DNA of 64,000 nt, from NCBI RefSeq assembly GCF_014268755.2, contig NZ_CP077093.1, positions 4,328,001 through 4,392,000 of the forward strand. The letters are read 5' to 3'. Numbering within the stretch: position 1 is the first letter of the stretch; each line of letters opens with the position of its first letter. This document shows, piece after piece, positions 8,235 to 16,635 of this stretch. Under the pieces are notes generated by a model. That model did no database searches and had not been told where the DNA came from. It saw only the letters and a list, made by a program, of their open reading frames with translations. Source of the stretch: Pseudomonas vanderleydeniana. Lineage in GTDB: Bacteria > Pseudomonadota > Gammaproteobacteria > Pseudomonadales > Pseudomonadaceae. A program made the position numbers and the translations under genes.

Positions 8235-8858
8235 ATGACCAAGACTTCCGCTCGCTCACGCGATACCTACCATGTGGGCAACCTGGCTCCGCAACTGCTC
8301 GACGCCGCCCGGCAGATGCTCGAGGAAGTGGGGCCAACCAAACTCTCGTTGCGGGCCGTATCGGAACGGGTTGGGGTCAGTTCCACAGCGGCGTACCACC
8401 ACTACGCGAACCGTGCGGAACTCATCGGCCACCTGGCCGCCCAGGGTTTTCGCGAGCTGGGCAAGGTGCTGGTGATCAGGGATGCCGGCAGCGAAGGCGT
8501 GCAGAAACTGCGTAACGCGAGCCTGGCCTACTTCAGCTTCGCCCGCAGCAATCCGGCCCTCTACCAGCTGATGTTTGGCCCGGAGTTCGCCCACGGCGAC
8601 ATGATTACGGCGCTCAAGGTTGCGCGCGAGCAAGCCTTCGGTGAGCTCAAGCGCATCATCGCCGAGATTCTGGGGTTGGATGTGCAACACGCGGAGGTGC
8701 GTCGTGCCGCTCTCGCCGGCTGGTCCTATACCCACGGCCTGGCGTCGCTGGTGATCCACAACGTCCTGCACTTCCCGGTCGGGACCTCCGACGAGCGCTT
8801 CGTCGACAGCACCCTGCAGGGCTTTGCGCACCTATTCAAGATCGAGAACCGGAACTGA
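8235..8858 (+). CDS. TetR/AcrR family transcriptional regulator
   Basis: The 207-residue protein has an N-terminal HTH (about 15-60) with LSLRAVSERVGVSSTAAYHH, and a C-terminal helical ligand domain of the TetR_C type seen in long-chain and aromatic effector regulators (YFSFARSNPALYQLMFGPEF). The ATG at 8235 gives the usual length. It is divergent from the flavoenzyme/ferredoxin-reductase operon and probably represses it and itself through the three palindromes between them. Confidence 0.9.
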   Translation: MTKTSARSRDTYHVGNLAPQLLDAARQMLEEVGPTKLSLRAVSERVGVSSTAAYHHYANRAELIGHLAAQGFRELGKVLVIRDAGSEGVQKLRNASLAYFSFARSNPALYQLMFGPEFAHGDMITALKVAREQAFGELKRIIAEILGLDVQHAEVRRAALAGWSYTHGLASLVIHNVLHFPVGTSDERFVDSTLQGFAHLFKIENRN

Positions 8859-8903
8859 CACTCAATCCGCAGGCACCGCCACCCTGAACGGCGGCGTCGC
8901 GCC

Positions 8904-9851
8904 TCAGACCACCTGCTGTATCGGCACGAACCGGCTGCAGTTTCGGCCGTCGTGCTTGGCCTGGTACAGGGCCCGGTCGGCATCGGCGAGCAAGGCGGCA
9001 GCAATGGATGGCGCCTCGCTGGCATCCGTCCCCAAGTGCGGTAGTTCCCCTGCCTCCAGGCTTGCCACACCCACGGACACCGTGACCCGGCCACAGTCAC
9101 TGGTCTCGTGAACCTGATCCAGATTGTAGATGCACTGGACGATCTCCTCGGCCAGTTGACGAGCGCCCTCCGCCCCCGTTTCCGGCAGCAGCACGGCAAA
9201 CTCCTCTCCCCCATATCGGGCCACCAGATCGGTCGCCCTGCGCACACAGCCCTTCAGCGCATGGGCGACACTGATCAGGCATTCATCCCCTTGCAAATGG
9301 CCATAGCGATCGTTGTAGCGCTTGAAGTAGTCGATATCGAGCAACATCACTGAAAACGCACTTTGATTACGCCGGGCACGCAACCACTCCCGCTCGATGC
9401 GCTGGTCCAGCAGCCGGCGGTTGGCCAAACCGGTCAGGCCATCGGTCTGGGCCAGCAGGCTGAGCTGGTCCATGGCCATCTTCAGGTTCAGGTGCGTCTT
9501 GACCCGGGCCGTGACGATCGCCGGCTTGACCGGCTTGCCAATGAAATCCACGGCCCCCAGTGCCAGGCCGGCCTCTTCCACCTGAGTTTCGGTGTGGCTG
9601 GTGATGAAGATGATGGGCACATCCTTGAGCAGCGGATCGGCCTTGAGCGTTTCGCACACCTGAAATCCACTCATGCCGGGCATTTCGGCATCGAGCAGGA
9701 TCAGGTCCGGACGCATTTCCTGGACGATCTTCAGCGCCTGCTCGCCTCCGGTCGCGAAACGGATCTGGCCCAGGCCCTGGAGAATCCGGCTCAGCACGCG
9801 GATGGCGGAAATATCATCATCAACGATCAATAGGCTAGGTGAGGCTTGCAT
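8904..9851 (-). CDS. Response regulator with GGDEF output domain (diguanylate cyclase)
   Basis: The 315-residue protein has a receiver domain (about 1-125) with LIVDDD, the phospho-acceptor Asp in LILLDAEMPGMSG, and the KP pair in FIGKPVKP. The GGDEF domain (about 145-310) has DIDYFKRYND and an intact RYGGEEFAVLLP active site. It makes c-di-GMP when its receiver is phosphorylated, like PleD/WspR. The ATG at 9851 was chosen; a GTG at 9872 overlapping the stop of the upstream kinase gene (GTGA) is an alternative and implies coupling. The hybrid kinase immediately upstream is the likely phosphodonor. Confidence 0.93.
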   Translation of the reverse strand: MQASPSLLIVDDDISAIRVLSRILQGLGQIRFATGGEQALKIVQEMRPDLILLDAEMPGMSGFQVCETLKADPLLKDVPIIFITSHTETQVEEAGLALGAVDFIGKPVKPAIVTARVKTHLNLKMAMDQLSLLAQTDGLTGLANRRLLDQRIEREWLRARRNQSAFSVMLLDIDYFKRYNDRYGHLQGDECLISVAHALKGCVRRATDLVARYGGEEFAVLLPETGAEGARQLAEEIVQCIYNLDQVHETSDCGRVTVSVGVASLEAGELPHLGTDASEAPSIAAALLADADRALYQAKHDGRNCSRFVPIQQVV

Positions 9852-9868
9852 CGTGAGGGGCTCTCCAG

Positions 9869-12800
9869 TCACAAATCCGCGCGTTCGAGCATGTGCAGCG
9901 CTCGCTCGAACTCCAATTCCTCAATGGCCTGCCAAAGCTGTTCCACCAGCACCTGCCCGGCAGCGGCGCGCAATGCCGGCGCGGCCGCGGCGAACTGATC
10001 CAGCGCGGCCAGGTCGTGGCTTTCGAGCAAGGCATGCAAGCTCGCCAGGGCCTGCTGGGCCGCTTCCTGGTCCGTCTCGGTACTCGGCACCGCCAGCACG
10101 GGCTCCTGGACGTTGGCCGCCTGCTTGAACAGCAGTGAAAACGCCGCACTCAGGGCACTGAGCACCGGCTCGGCCCCGTGCCCATCGCGCAGCAGCGACT
10201 CGGCCTGCCCAGCCAACTGCCCCACCACGGTGGCGCCCAGCAGGCCCGCCACGCCGCGTAACTTGTGCAGGTCGGCAATCAACGGGCCGGGCTCCCCGGT
10301 ACGCTGCAAGACCGCCTCGCTGTCGGCAAACCCGGCGAACTCATTGAAAAAGCGGCGGACCGAAGAACGGTACAACTGCACGTCATGACCGAACCGGCTG
10401 GCCGCCTCCCGGATATCGATCCCCTCGATCACGGGCCATTCCCCGTCGGGCTCATCCTGTGAGCTCGCGATGGTGCTGACCGCCACCGAGGTGCCACGCA
10501 CCCGCTCGACGGCCCGCCGTATGGCACGAATCAACGCACTCGGTTCCAGCGGCTTGGTCAGGAAGTCATCCATGCCCGCCATCTCGGCCTGGCGTCGCTC
10601 CTCGGCCAGCGCTCCAGCGGTCAGCGCCAGCACCGGCAAGGTCTTCAAGCCCAACTCGTTGCGCAGCCGCCGCGTCGCTTCGTAGCCGTCCATCTCCGGC
10701 ATTTGCACATCCATCAGCACCGCATCGAAGAAATCCGGGGCCTGGCGCAAGCGCTCCAGGGCCTGCAAGCCATTGATACAGGTCTGCACCTGGGCGCCCT
10801 GCTGTTCCAGCAGCAGGGTCGCCACTTCCAGGTTGATCTCGCTGTCGTCGACCAACAGCAGTTGCAGGCCACTCAGCCAGTGGGTCATGCCGGTATCCAG
10901 TCGCGTGGACTGCAGGACTCGTTCAGTGCTGCCCTGATACCGGGCAATACAGGCGTTGACCGCATTGAACAGCGCGGAGCTGTCCAGCGGCCTGGACAGC
11001 ACCCGGTCGACTTGGTCATCGAGCGCCGCCTCGGCAGCGGACGGGGTCACCAGAATGACGGGCAGTTGCGTGCTTTCGCGCAAGCGCCGCAGGTCCTGCT
11101 CGACCGGGTCACGCCAATCGACCAGCAGCACATCCGGCAAGGGCCCCTGGGCCTGATGGCGCTCCTGAAGCAGCAGACGCAATGCCTGCTCGTCAGCCAC
11201 ACACGACACCCGCCAACCCAGGCCACGGCAGACCCGCTGCAGAGCCTGCGCCGAGGCCGCGTCGTCACTGAGCATCAGCACCTCCAGGCTGCCACCGGTG
11301 GTGGACGCCTCCAGCTCGCTCGAACAGACCTGGAAAGGCAACGAAACCTGGAACTCGCTGCCGCAGCCCAGCTCACTGCGCACCCGCACATGCCCGCCCA
11401 TCTGCTCGGCCAGCCCACGCACGACGGACAGGCCCAGCCCGGTCCCGCCAAAGCGGCGAGTGGTGGAGGCATCCGCCTGGGTAAACGGCGTGAACAACTG
11501 GCCCAAGGCATCGGCCGCGATGCCACACCCGGTGTCCTGCACGTTGAAATGCAGCCAGCAGTGATCGGTGGCATCCGGCTCATGGCTGACGATCACCTCG
11601 ACCCGCCCTTGCGTGGTGAACTTCAGGGCGTTGCCCACCAGGTTCATCAGGATCTGGTTGATCCGCAAGGCATCGCCAATCAGCAATCCGGGCAACTGGG
11701 TCGCCGCTTTGACGGCAAAACTCAACCCCTTCTGCTCGGCTTGCGCCGTGAACAGCTCACCCAGCTCGTCAAGCAGTTGCCGGGGGCTGAACGGATTGTG
11801 CTCCAGGCGCATCTCGCCCGCCTCGATCTTGGCGATGTCCAGGATGTCGTTGATGATGCCCAGCAAGGACCGGCCGGCAATCTGCAACTTGGTCAGCAAC
11901 TGGCGCTGCTGCTCGTTCAAGGGGCTGTTCTGCAAGAGATGGGCGATGCCAATCACGGCGTTCATGGGCGTACGGATCTCATGGCTCATGTTTGCCAGGA
12001 ACAGGCTCTTGGCCGCATTCGCCGCCTCCGCGCTGGCCTTGGCCGCCTGCAGTTCCGCGCTGTGGCGCAAGCGCTCGGTGATGTCCTGGGCGATGCCCAG
12101 ATGACCGGTCAGTTCACCATCGGCGGTACGAATCGGGGTAATGACCATCGACACCTGCACCTGCGAGCGATCCTTGCGCACATAGGTCCACTGCCGGGTT
12201 TCGGAGCCTTGCAGGGCGGCCTTGTAGCAAAAGACATCGATGCCTGCGATGGGGATGCCGTATTCCTGGCTCAGTTCGGCCGAACGCGCCGCAACCTCTT
12301 CAGGCAGGTGGAAGTCCGTCGGTGTCTTGCGCTTGACCATCTCGGCATGGCGATAGCCCAACAGCAGTTCGGCGCCGCGGTTGAACACGACGATCTGCCC
12401 CTGTGTATCGGTGGCGATGATCGAAACCTCCGAGGACGCATCCAGCACCGCCTGCATCAACCCGGCGAGCCTGGACAGCTCGGCCGTGCGCTCGCTGACC
12501 TGCTTCTCGAGCTGGGCATTGAACTCCATCAGGTAGCGTTCGACCCGCTTGCGATCGGTGATGTCGTGCATCATCTTCGCCGCGCCCAGGATGGTGCCAT
12601 CGGCCTCACGGATCAGGCTGCAGGTGATGGTCACATCGATCAGCCGGCCGTCCTTGTGCAGGCGCTGGGTTTCCAGGGTCGAGCCGCGATCACCGCGGGC
12701 GACCTGCTCCAGCAGCTGCTCGTCCTCGTGCACGCGTTCCACCGGTACCAACAGCGGCGCCAGGGGCTGCCCGAGCACTTCGTATTCGGTATAACCGAAC

Positions 12801-13924
12801 ATCTGCTCGGCGGCGCGGTTCCAGGTGATGATCCGGCCATCCAGCGCCTCACCGATGATCGCATCGCTGGAGTTCTCGACGATGGTCGCCAGTCGGGCCT
12901 GGCCGGCCAGGAATTGCTGCTTGCGCTGGCGCGAGATCAGCAACGTGCCGACCAGTCCCGTCAACAGGAAGCTGGCCGCTGCGCCGATGGCAAAGACCCG
13001 GCTTGCCGGTACCGGGTCCAGCGCGTCGACGAACGCCTGGTGGGCGCCTACCTCCATCCGCCAGTGCCGCCCATAGATCTCACGCTCGAAGGTATAGGTT
13101 TGCAGGACCTGGGGGTCCCGGCCATTCTCCGGGGTCTGATAGATCAGTTGCTGCGTATCACCAACATCGTAGAGTTTCAGATGCACCCGGTGACTCGGCG
13201 GGTCGAGGCTGGCCATGACCTCGCGCATGGTCAGGGGCGAATAGGTCCAGCCAATCAGGTTCTGCTCCCGCAGCGCCGCATCGACCGGGGTTTCCGGGGT
13301 GTTGTAGACCGGCAACAGGAATAGAAACGCGCGCTGGCTCTCCTGGGCATCCTGCTGCAGGGTGATGGGGGCGGTCAGCGTGGAAGCCCCCGTACGCATC
13401 GCCTGGACAGCCGCCTCGCGACGGCGGGTCTCCGAGGCGATGTCCAGCCCAAGGGCCTGGGAGTTGCCGGCCGGCGGATCGATGAACTGGATGATGAAGC
13501 GGTCTCCCGGATGGGAACCCAGGCGGGTGAACTTGAAGTCAGGTTGACCGTCCGCCCTGACGTTGCGCATGAAGGCATCTTCGCCATCAGGCGACACCCG
13601 GCGAATGAAACCGAAACCACGCGCCCCCGGGTATTCCTTCTCGATGTCGCGCCCCTGGCCAAAACGGGCCATCTGGCGATTGCTGACATAATCCAGGTTC
13701 AGCATCTGGATCGCCCCACGCATGCCGCGAAGGCGGTACTCGTAGAGTTTCAGGCGTGTCTGCAGGGTATCGCCGATCGCTTCCCCGGCGTCCTTGAGGG
13801 CCGAGCCGACATGACTCTCGATGGTCTTGGCCTGCTGGTAGCTGACGACGTAGCTGGCTGCCAGGCCTGCCAGCAGCATCAGGGCCATCCAGCCCACCGA
13901 CCACTTGAAAGAGTTTGCCTTCAT
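9869..13924 (-). CDS. Hybrid sensor histidine kinase: CHASE-PAS-PAS-HisKA-HATPase-REC-REC-Hpt
   Basis: The 1351-residue inner-membrane protein has a transmembrane helix near 10-28, a periplasmic CHASE domain, and a second helix near 305-328. Two PAS domains follow (IVENSSDAIIGEALDG; VLDASSEVSIIATDTQG), then HisKA (FLANMSHEIRTPMNAVIG) and an ATPase domain with GTGLGLSVV. The first receiver-like domain looks degenerate (Lys replaced, LSRPL). The second is intact (LLLVDDSE, VLMDVQMPEMDGYE). A C-terminal Hpt has its His in DLHKLRGVAGLLG. It therefore carries a whole phosphorelay and probably feeds the adjacent GGDEF response regulator. The ATG at 13924 gives the first membrane helix directly. Confidence 0.92.
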   Translation of the reverse strand: MKANSFKWSVGWMALMLLAGLAASYVVSYQQAKTIESHVGSALKDAGEAIGDTLQTRLKLYEYRLRGMRGAIQMLNLDYVSNRQMARFGQGRDIEKEYPGARGFGFIRRVSPDGEDAFMRNVRADGQPDFKFTRLGSHPGDRFIIQFIDPPAGNSQALGLDIASETRRREAAVQAMRTGASTLTAPITLQQDAQESQRAFLFLLPVYNTPETPVDAALREQNLIGWTYSPLTMREVMASLDPPSHRVHLKLYDVGDTQQLIYQTPENGRDPQVLQTYTFEREIYGRHWRMEVGAHQAFVDALDPVPASRVFAIGAAASFLLTGLVGTLLISRQRKQQFLAGQARLATIVENSSDAIIGEALDGRIITWNRAAEQMFGYTEYEVLGQPLAPLLVPVERVHEDEQLLEQVARGDRGSTLETQRLHKDGRLIDVTITCSLIREADGTILGAAKMMHDITDRKRVERYLMEFNAQLEKQVSERTAELSRLAGLMQAVLDASSEVSIIATDTQGQIVVFNRGAELLLGYRHAEMVKRKTPTDFHLPEEVAARSAELSQEYGIPIAGIDVFCYKAALQGSETRQWTYVRKDRSQVQVSMVITPIRTADGELTGHLGIAQDITERLRHSAELQAAKASAEAANAAKSLFLANMSHEIRTPMNAVIGIAHLLQNSPLNEQQRQLLTKLQIAGRSLLGIINDILDIAKIEAGEMRLEHNPFSPRQLLDELGELFTAQAEQKGLSFAVKAATQLPGLLIGDALRINQILMNLVGNALKFTTQGRVEVIVSHEPDATDHCWLHFNVQDTGCGIAADALGQLFTPFTQADASTTRRFGGTGLGLSVVRGLAEQMGGHVRVRSELGCGSEFQVSLPFQVCSSELEASTTGGSLEVLMLSDDAASAQALQRVCRGLGWRVSCVADEQALRLLLQERHQAQGPLPDVLLVDWRDPVEQDLRRLRESTQLPVILVTPSAAEAALDDQVDRVLSRPLDSSALFNAVNACIARYQGSTERVLQSTRLDTGMTHWLSGLQLLLVDDSEINLEVATLLLEQQGAQVQTCINGLQALERLRQAPDFFDAVLMDVQMPEMDGYEATRRLRNELGLKTLPVLALTAGALAEERRQAEMAGMDDFLTKPLEPSALIRAIRRAVERVRGTSVAVSTIASSQDEPDGEWPVIEGIDIREAASRFGHDVQLYRSSVRRFFNEFAGFADSEAVLQRTGEPGPLIADLHKLRGVAGLLGATVVGQLAGQAESLLRDGHGAEPVLSALSAAFSLLFKQAANVQEPVLAVPSTETDQEAAQQALASLHALLESHDLAALDQFAAAAPALRAAAGQVLVEQLWQAIEELEFERALHMLERADL

Positions 13925-13934
13925 CGACCCGCGC

Positions 13935-15506
13935 TCACTGCAGAAAGGATGACATGGGAGAGTCAGGGGCCTGCACGACGACGGCATTTCGACCTGACTC
14001 CTTGGCCTGGTACAGCAGCCGATCCACGGCTTCAAACACAGTAGCAGTGGATTCGCCATTCGGCTGCCAGCGTGCAACACCGGCCGAAATCGTGATGCGC
14101 CCCACGGTCTCGATATCCGTGATTTCCACCGTGTGCCGCAGTCGCTCTGCCACCTCGGCAGCCTCCGCCAGCGAGGCCGCCGGCAACAGGAGCATGAACT
14201 CTTCCCCGCCCACCCGGCATGCCAGGTCGCTCTTGCGCGCGCAGCGCCTCATCAGGCCGGCCAACACGCGCAAGGCCTCGTCGCCCGCACTGTGGCCCCA
14301 GGTGTCATTGACCCGTTTGAAGTGGTCGATATCGACGGAGATGACGGCAAACGCAACACCTGCGCGCTGCCAGCCGGCAATGGCGTCCACCATCGCCCTG
14401 CGGTTGGACAGCCCCGTCAGCGCATCACTCTGGGCCTGCTGGTTCAGGTGACTGATTTTCTCCTGGAGCAGCGAGGCACTCTGCAGGAGCGCACGACGGA
14501 TGCGCCATTCCTCAATGAACCGAACGGGAATGGCCCTGATTTGCTCATAGCTCTCACGGCTATCGAGTTGCTGGGCAAAGGTCGCAAGCCGCGCCAGCGG
14601 GCTGGACAGGTAGGTGCCCGCCCCCATGATCAGGATCCCAGCCAGTATGCCCAGGGGGATCAGGCCCAGGCAGACCTTCCACATCAGGGCCTGCAGCTCT
14701 CCATTCGTCGTGCTCAGCGGTTGCTGCGAGATGACGGCCCATCCCGCGGCCGGCACGCTGGCGAAACCTGCCAGCATCTCCTCGGTCTGCAGGCTGCCTT
14801 GCGTCGAGCGCAGTGCTGTACGGGTCACGGCATCATCCGCAATCGTCCCGACATGCGTCGGGTCCGGGTGAAAAAGGATCCTGCCGGTACGGTCCACGAT
14901 GTACACAAAGGCTCCATCGTGACGCACATGCTGGTCAATCAGCTCATGAAGCGCATTGCCCTCATCCAGCCTGACACTGCCGCCGACCAGCCCCAGGTAG
15001 CTGCCATCGGCCGCCGTGACCGGGCAAGAGAGGAAGACGACCAGGTTCCCGGCAATCGACCTGAATGCGTTGCTGATCATGACGCTGCGCCGCAAGATCG
15101 GCTCCATGTCACGCAGGGGCTTGCCATCGAGTCTCAGGCTTGCCGGCACGGACACCAAGACATTGCCTTTTGCATCGGCCACCAGTACCGAGTTGAAACT
15201 CTTGTCCTGCCCCAGCAGGCGGCTGATTTCCTCCTTCACCAGGCCTTGTTCCGCGAACCTGCCGGCAATCCTGTCCGCGCTGTAGTCCAGCCTGGACAAA
15301 TCGGCGCTGAGCAGTTGATCCACGCTCACGGATATCCGGTAGGCATAGGAGGTGTTGTCCTCAAGGACATCACTGATGACCGCATCACGCTGAACCGTGT
15401 AGATAACCCACAGGCTGTTCACCAGCGTCACGCAGGCCGAGAGCAGGGCAAACAAAAGAATAAGTGTTCTTAGCTTGAGCCTTGGCTGTTTGCGCGTTGA
15501 CATCAA
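13935..15506 (-). CDS. Membrane diguanylate cyclase with periplasmic dCache sensor
   Basis: The 523-residue protein has an N-terminal membrane helix (about 12-36), a periplasmic Cache region (about 45-280, including FVYIVDRTGRILFHPDP), a second helix (about 285-310) and a HAMP-like linker. A GGDEF domain (about 360-515) has VDIDHFKRVND and the intact catalytic loop CRVGGEEFMLLLP. It should convert two GTP to c-di-GMP in response to a periplasmic small ligand, often an organic or amino acid for dCache domains. It lies ten bases upstream of the big hybrid kinase on the same strand. Confidence 0.92.
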   Translation of the reverse strand: MMSTRKQPRLKLRTLILLFALLSACVTLVNSLWVIYTVQRDAVISDVLEDNTSYAYRISVSVDQLLSADLSRLDYSADRIAGRFAEQGLVKEEISRLLGQDKSFNSVLVADAKGNVLVSVPASLRLDGKPLRDMEPILRRSVMISNAFRSIAGNLVVFLSCPVTAADGSYLGLVGGSVRLDEGNALHELIDQHVRHDGAFVYIVDRTGRILFHPDPTHVGTIADDAVTRTALRSTQGSLQTEEMLAGFASVPAAGWAVISQQPLSTTNGELQALMWKVCLGLIPLGILAGILIMGAGTYLSSPLARLATFAQQLDSRESYEQIRAIPVRFIEEWRIRRALLQSASLLQEKISHLNQQAQSDALTGLSNRRAMVDAIAGWQRAGVAFAVISVDIDHFKRVNDTWGHSAGDEALRVLAGLMRRCARKSDLACRVGGEEFMLLLPAASLAEAAEVAERLRHTVEITDIETVGRITISAGVARWQPNGESTATVFEAVDRLLYQAKESGRNAVVVQAPDSPMSSFLQ

Positions 15507-15558
15507 ATCATTCCACTACATCAGCCAGTGTGGCCTGCACATGAATGAAGGTGTTCAC

Positions 15559-16635
15559 TTAGGCCGTCCCCTGCAATGCCACTTCCGGGGCGTCCTGAAA
15601 CAGGTTCTCTATTTCATTGAAGAGGGTCTGGATGGCCTCGACCAGCGAGGGGTCGAAATGTCGTCCGGACTGCTCGGCCAGGTAGGACTGGGCTCTGTCA
15701 ACGGACCAACTGGCCTTGTAGGGACGCGGCATGCGTAGCGCATCGTAGACATCGCATAACGCAACGATGCGCGCCGACAGAGGAATCTCCTCGCCCGCCA
15801 GCCCACGCGGATAGCCACTTCCGTCCCATTTTTCATGATGGCAGTAGGCAATTTCCGCCGCCATGCGGGTCAGGTCACTTCCCTGCTCCTCGTGGAGGAT
15901 CTGATGACCGATGGCGGCGTGCTGCATCATGGTCCTGCGCTCGTCATCCGTGAGCGGTCCTTCCTTCAGGAGTATGGCGTCCGATATGCCTATTTTGCCC
16001 AGGTCATGCATGGGGGCCGCCAGGCGCAACCGCTCGCACCAGGACTCGGACATGCCAATGGTCTTTGCAAGCAATGCCGAAGCGTCGCCAATGCGACGAA
16101 TATGATTTCCAGTCTCGTTATCTCGATAGCTGGCGGCGCGAGACAAAGCCCTGATCGCAACCTGGTAGCTTTCCTGCAGTTGCAGGGTGCGCTCCACGAC
16201 CTTCATCTCCAGCTGAAGATTCAACTGCTGCAACTTCCTGCTCGTCTGCGCCAGGCGCAGGCAGTTGCGCACACGCAGGATCAGCTCAGGCAGATCCAGC
16301 GGCTTGATGAGGTAATCATTGGCCCCCAGTTCCAGCCCCCGTCGCCGGCTGTCCGCATCGCTCAACGCCGTCAGGATGATGACCGGCTGCCGTGACCGGT
16401 CGCGATCCTTGAGTTGTCGCAGAATCTCGAACCCATCCGGTTCAGGCATGTCCAGGTCCAGCAGCAGAAGGTCCCAATCCTCATGCCGGGCCCATTCCAG
16501 CCCCTGCCTGGAATCGGAAAAGCTGACAGTCTCATTCAGTCCGAAGGCCTTGAGACTCGAAGTCAGCAGGCGCAGGTTCGCCGCGACATCATCAATGATC
16601 AGAATGCGGGTATCGAGAGGAATATCAGTGAACAT
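15559..16635 (-). CDS. Response regulator with HD-GYP phosphodiesterase domain
   Basis: The 358-residue protein has a receiver domain (about 8-130) with LIIDDV, the acceptor Asp in LLLLDLDMPEPDG, and LIKPLD. An HD-GYP domain (about 165-345) has the metal residues MHDLGKIG and the signature HHEKWDGSGYPRGLAG, both intact. HD-GYP proteins hydrolyse c-di-GMP to pGpG/GMP. Its start overlaps the end of the upstream hybrid kinase gene by eleven bases, so this kinase is its likely partner. It opposes the two cyclases encoded nearby. Confidence 0.93.
   Translation of the reverse strand: MFTDIPLDTRILIIDDVAANLRLLTSSLKAFGLNETVSFSDSRQGLEWARHEDWDLLLLDLDMPEPDGFEILRQLKDRDRSRQPVIILTALSDADSRRRGLELGANDYLIKPLDLPELILRVRNCLRLAQTSRKLQQLNLQLEMKVVERTLQLQESYQVAIRALSRAASYRDNETGNHIRRIGDASALLAKTIGMSESWCERLRLAAPMHDLGKIGISDAILLKEGPLTDDERRTMMQHAAIGHQILHEEQGSDLTRMAAEIAYCHHEKWDGSGYPRGLAGEEIPLSARIVALCDVYDALRMPRPYKASWSVDRAQSYLAEQSGRHFDPSLVEAIQTLFNEIENLFQDAPEVALQGTA

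Noticed and set aside
10703..13324. Very long open frame on the plus strand inside the hybrid kinase gene
   Set aside because: It is antisense to a gene with complete domain order; its Gln/His-rich translation has no motif and reflects GC-rich codon bias. Similar antisense frames at 25981-28110, 29207-31681, 37174-39078 and 39085-40812 were dropped for the same reason.
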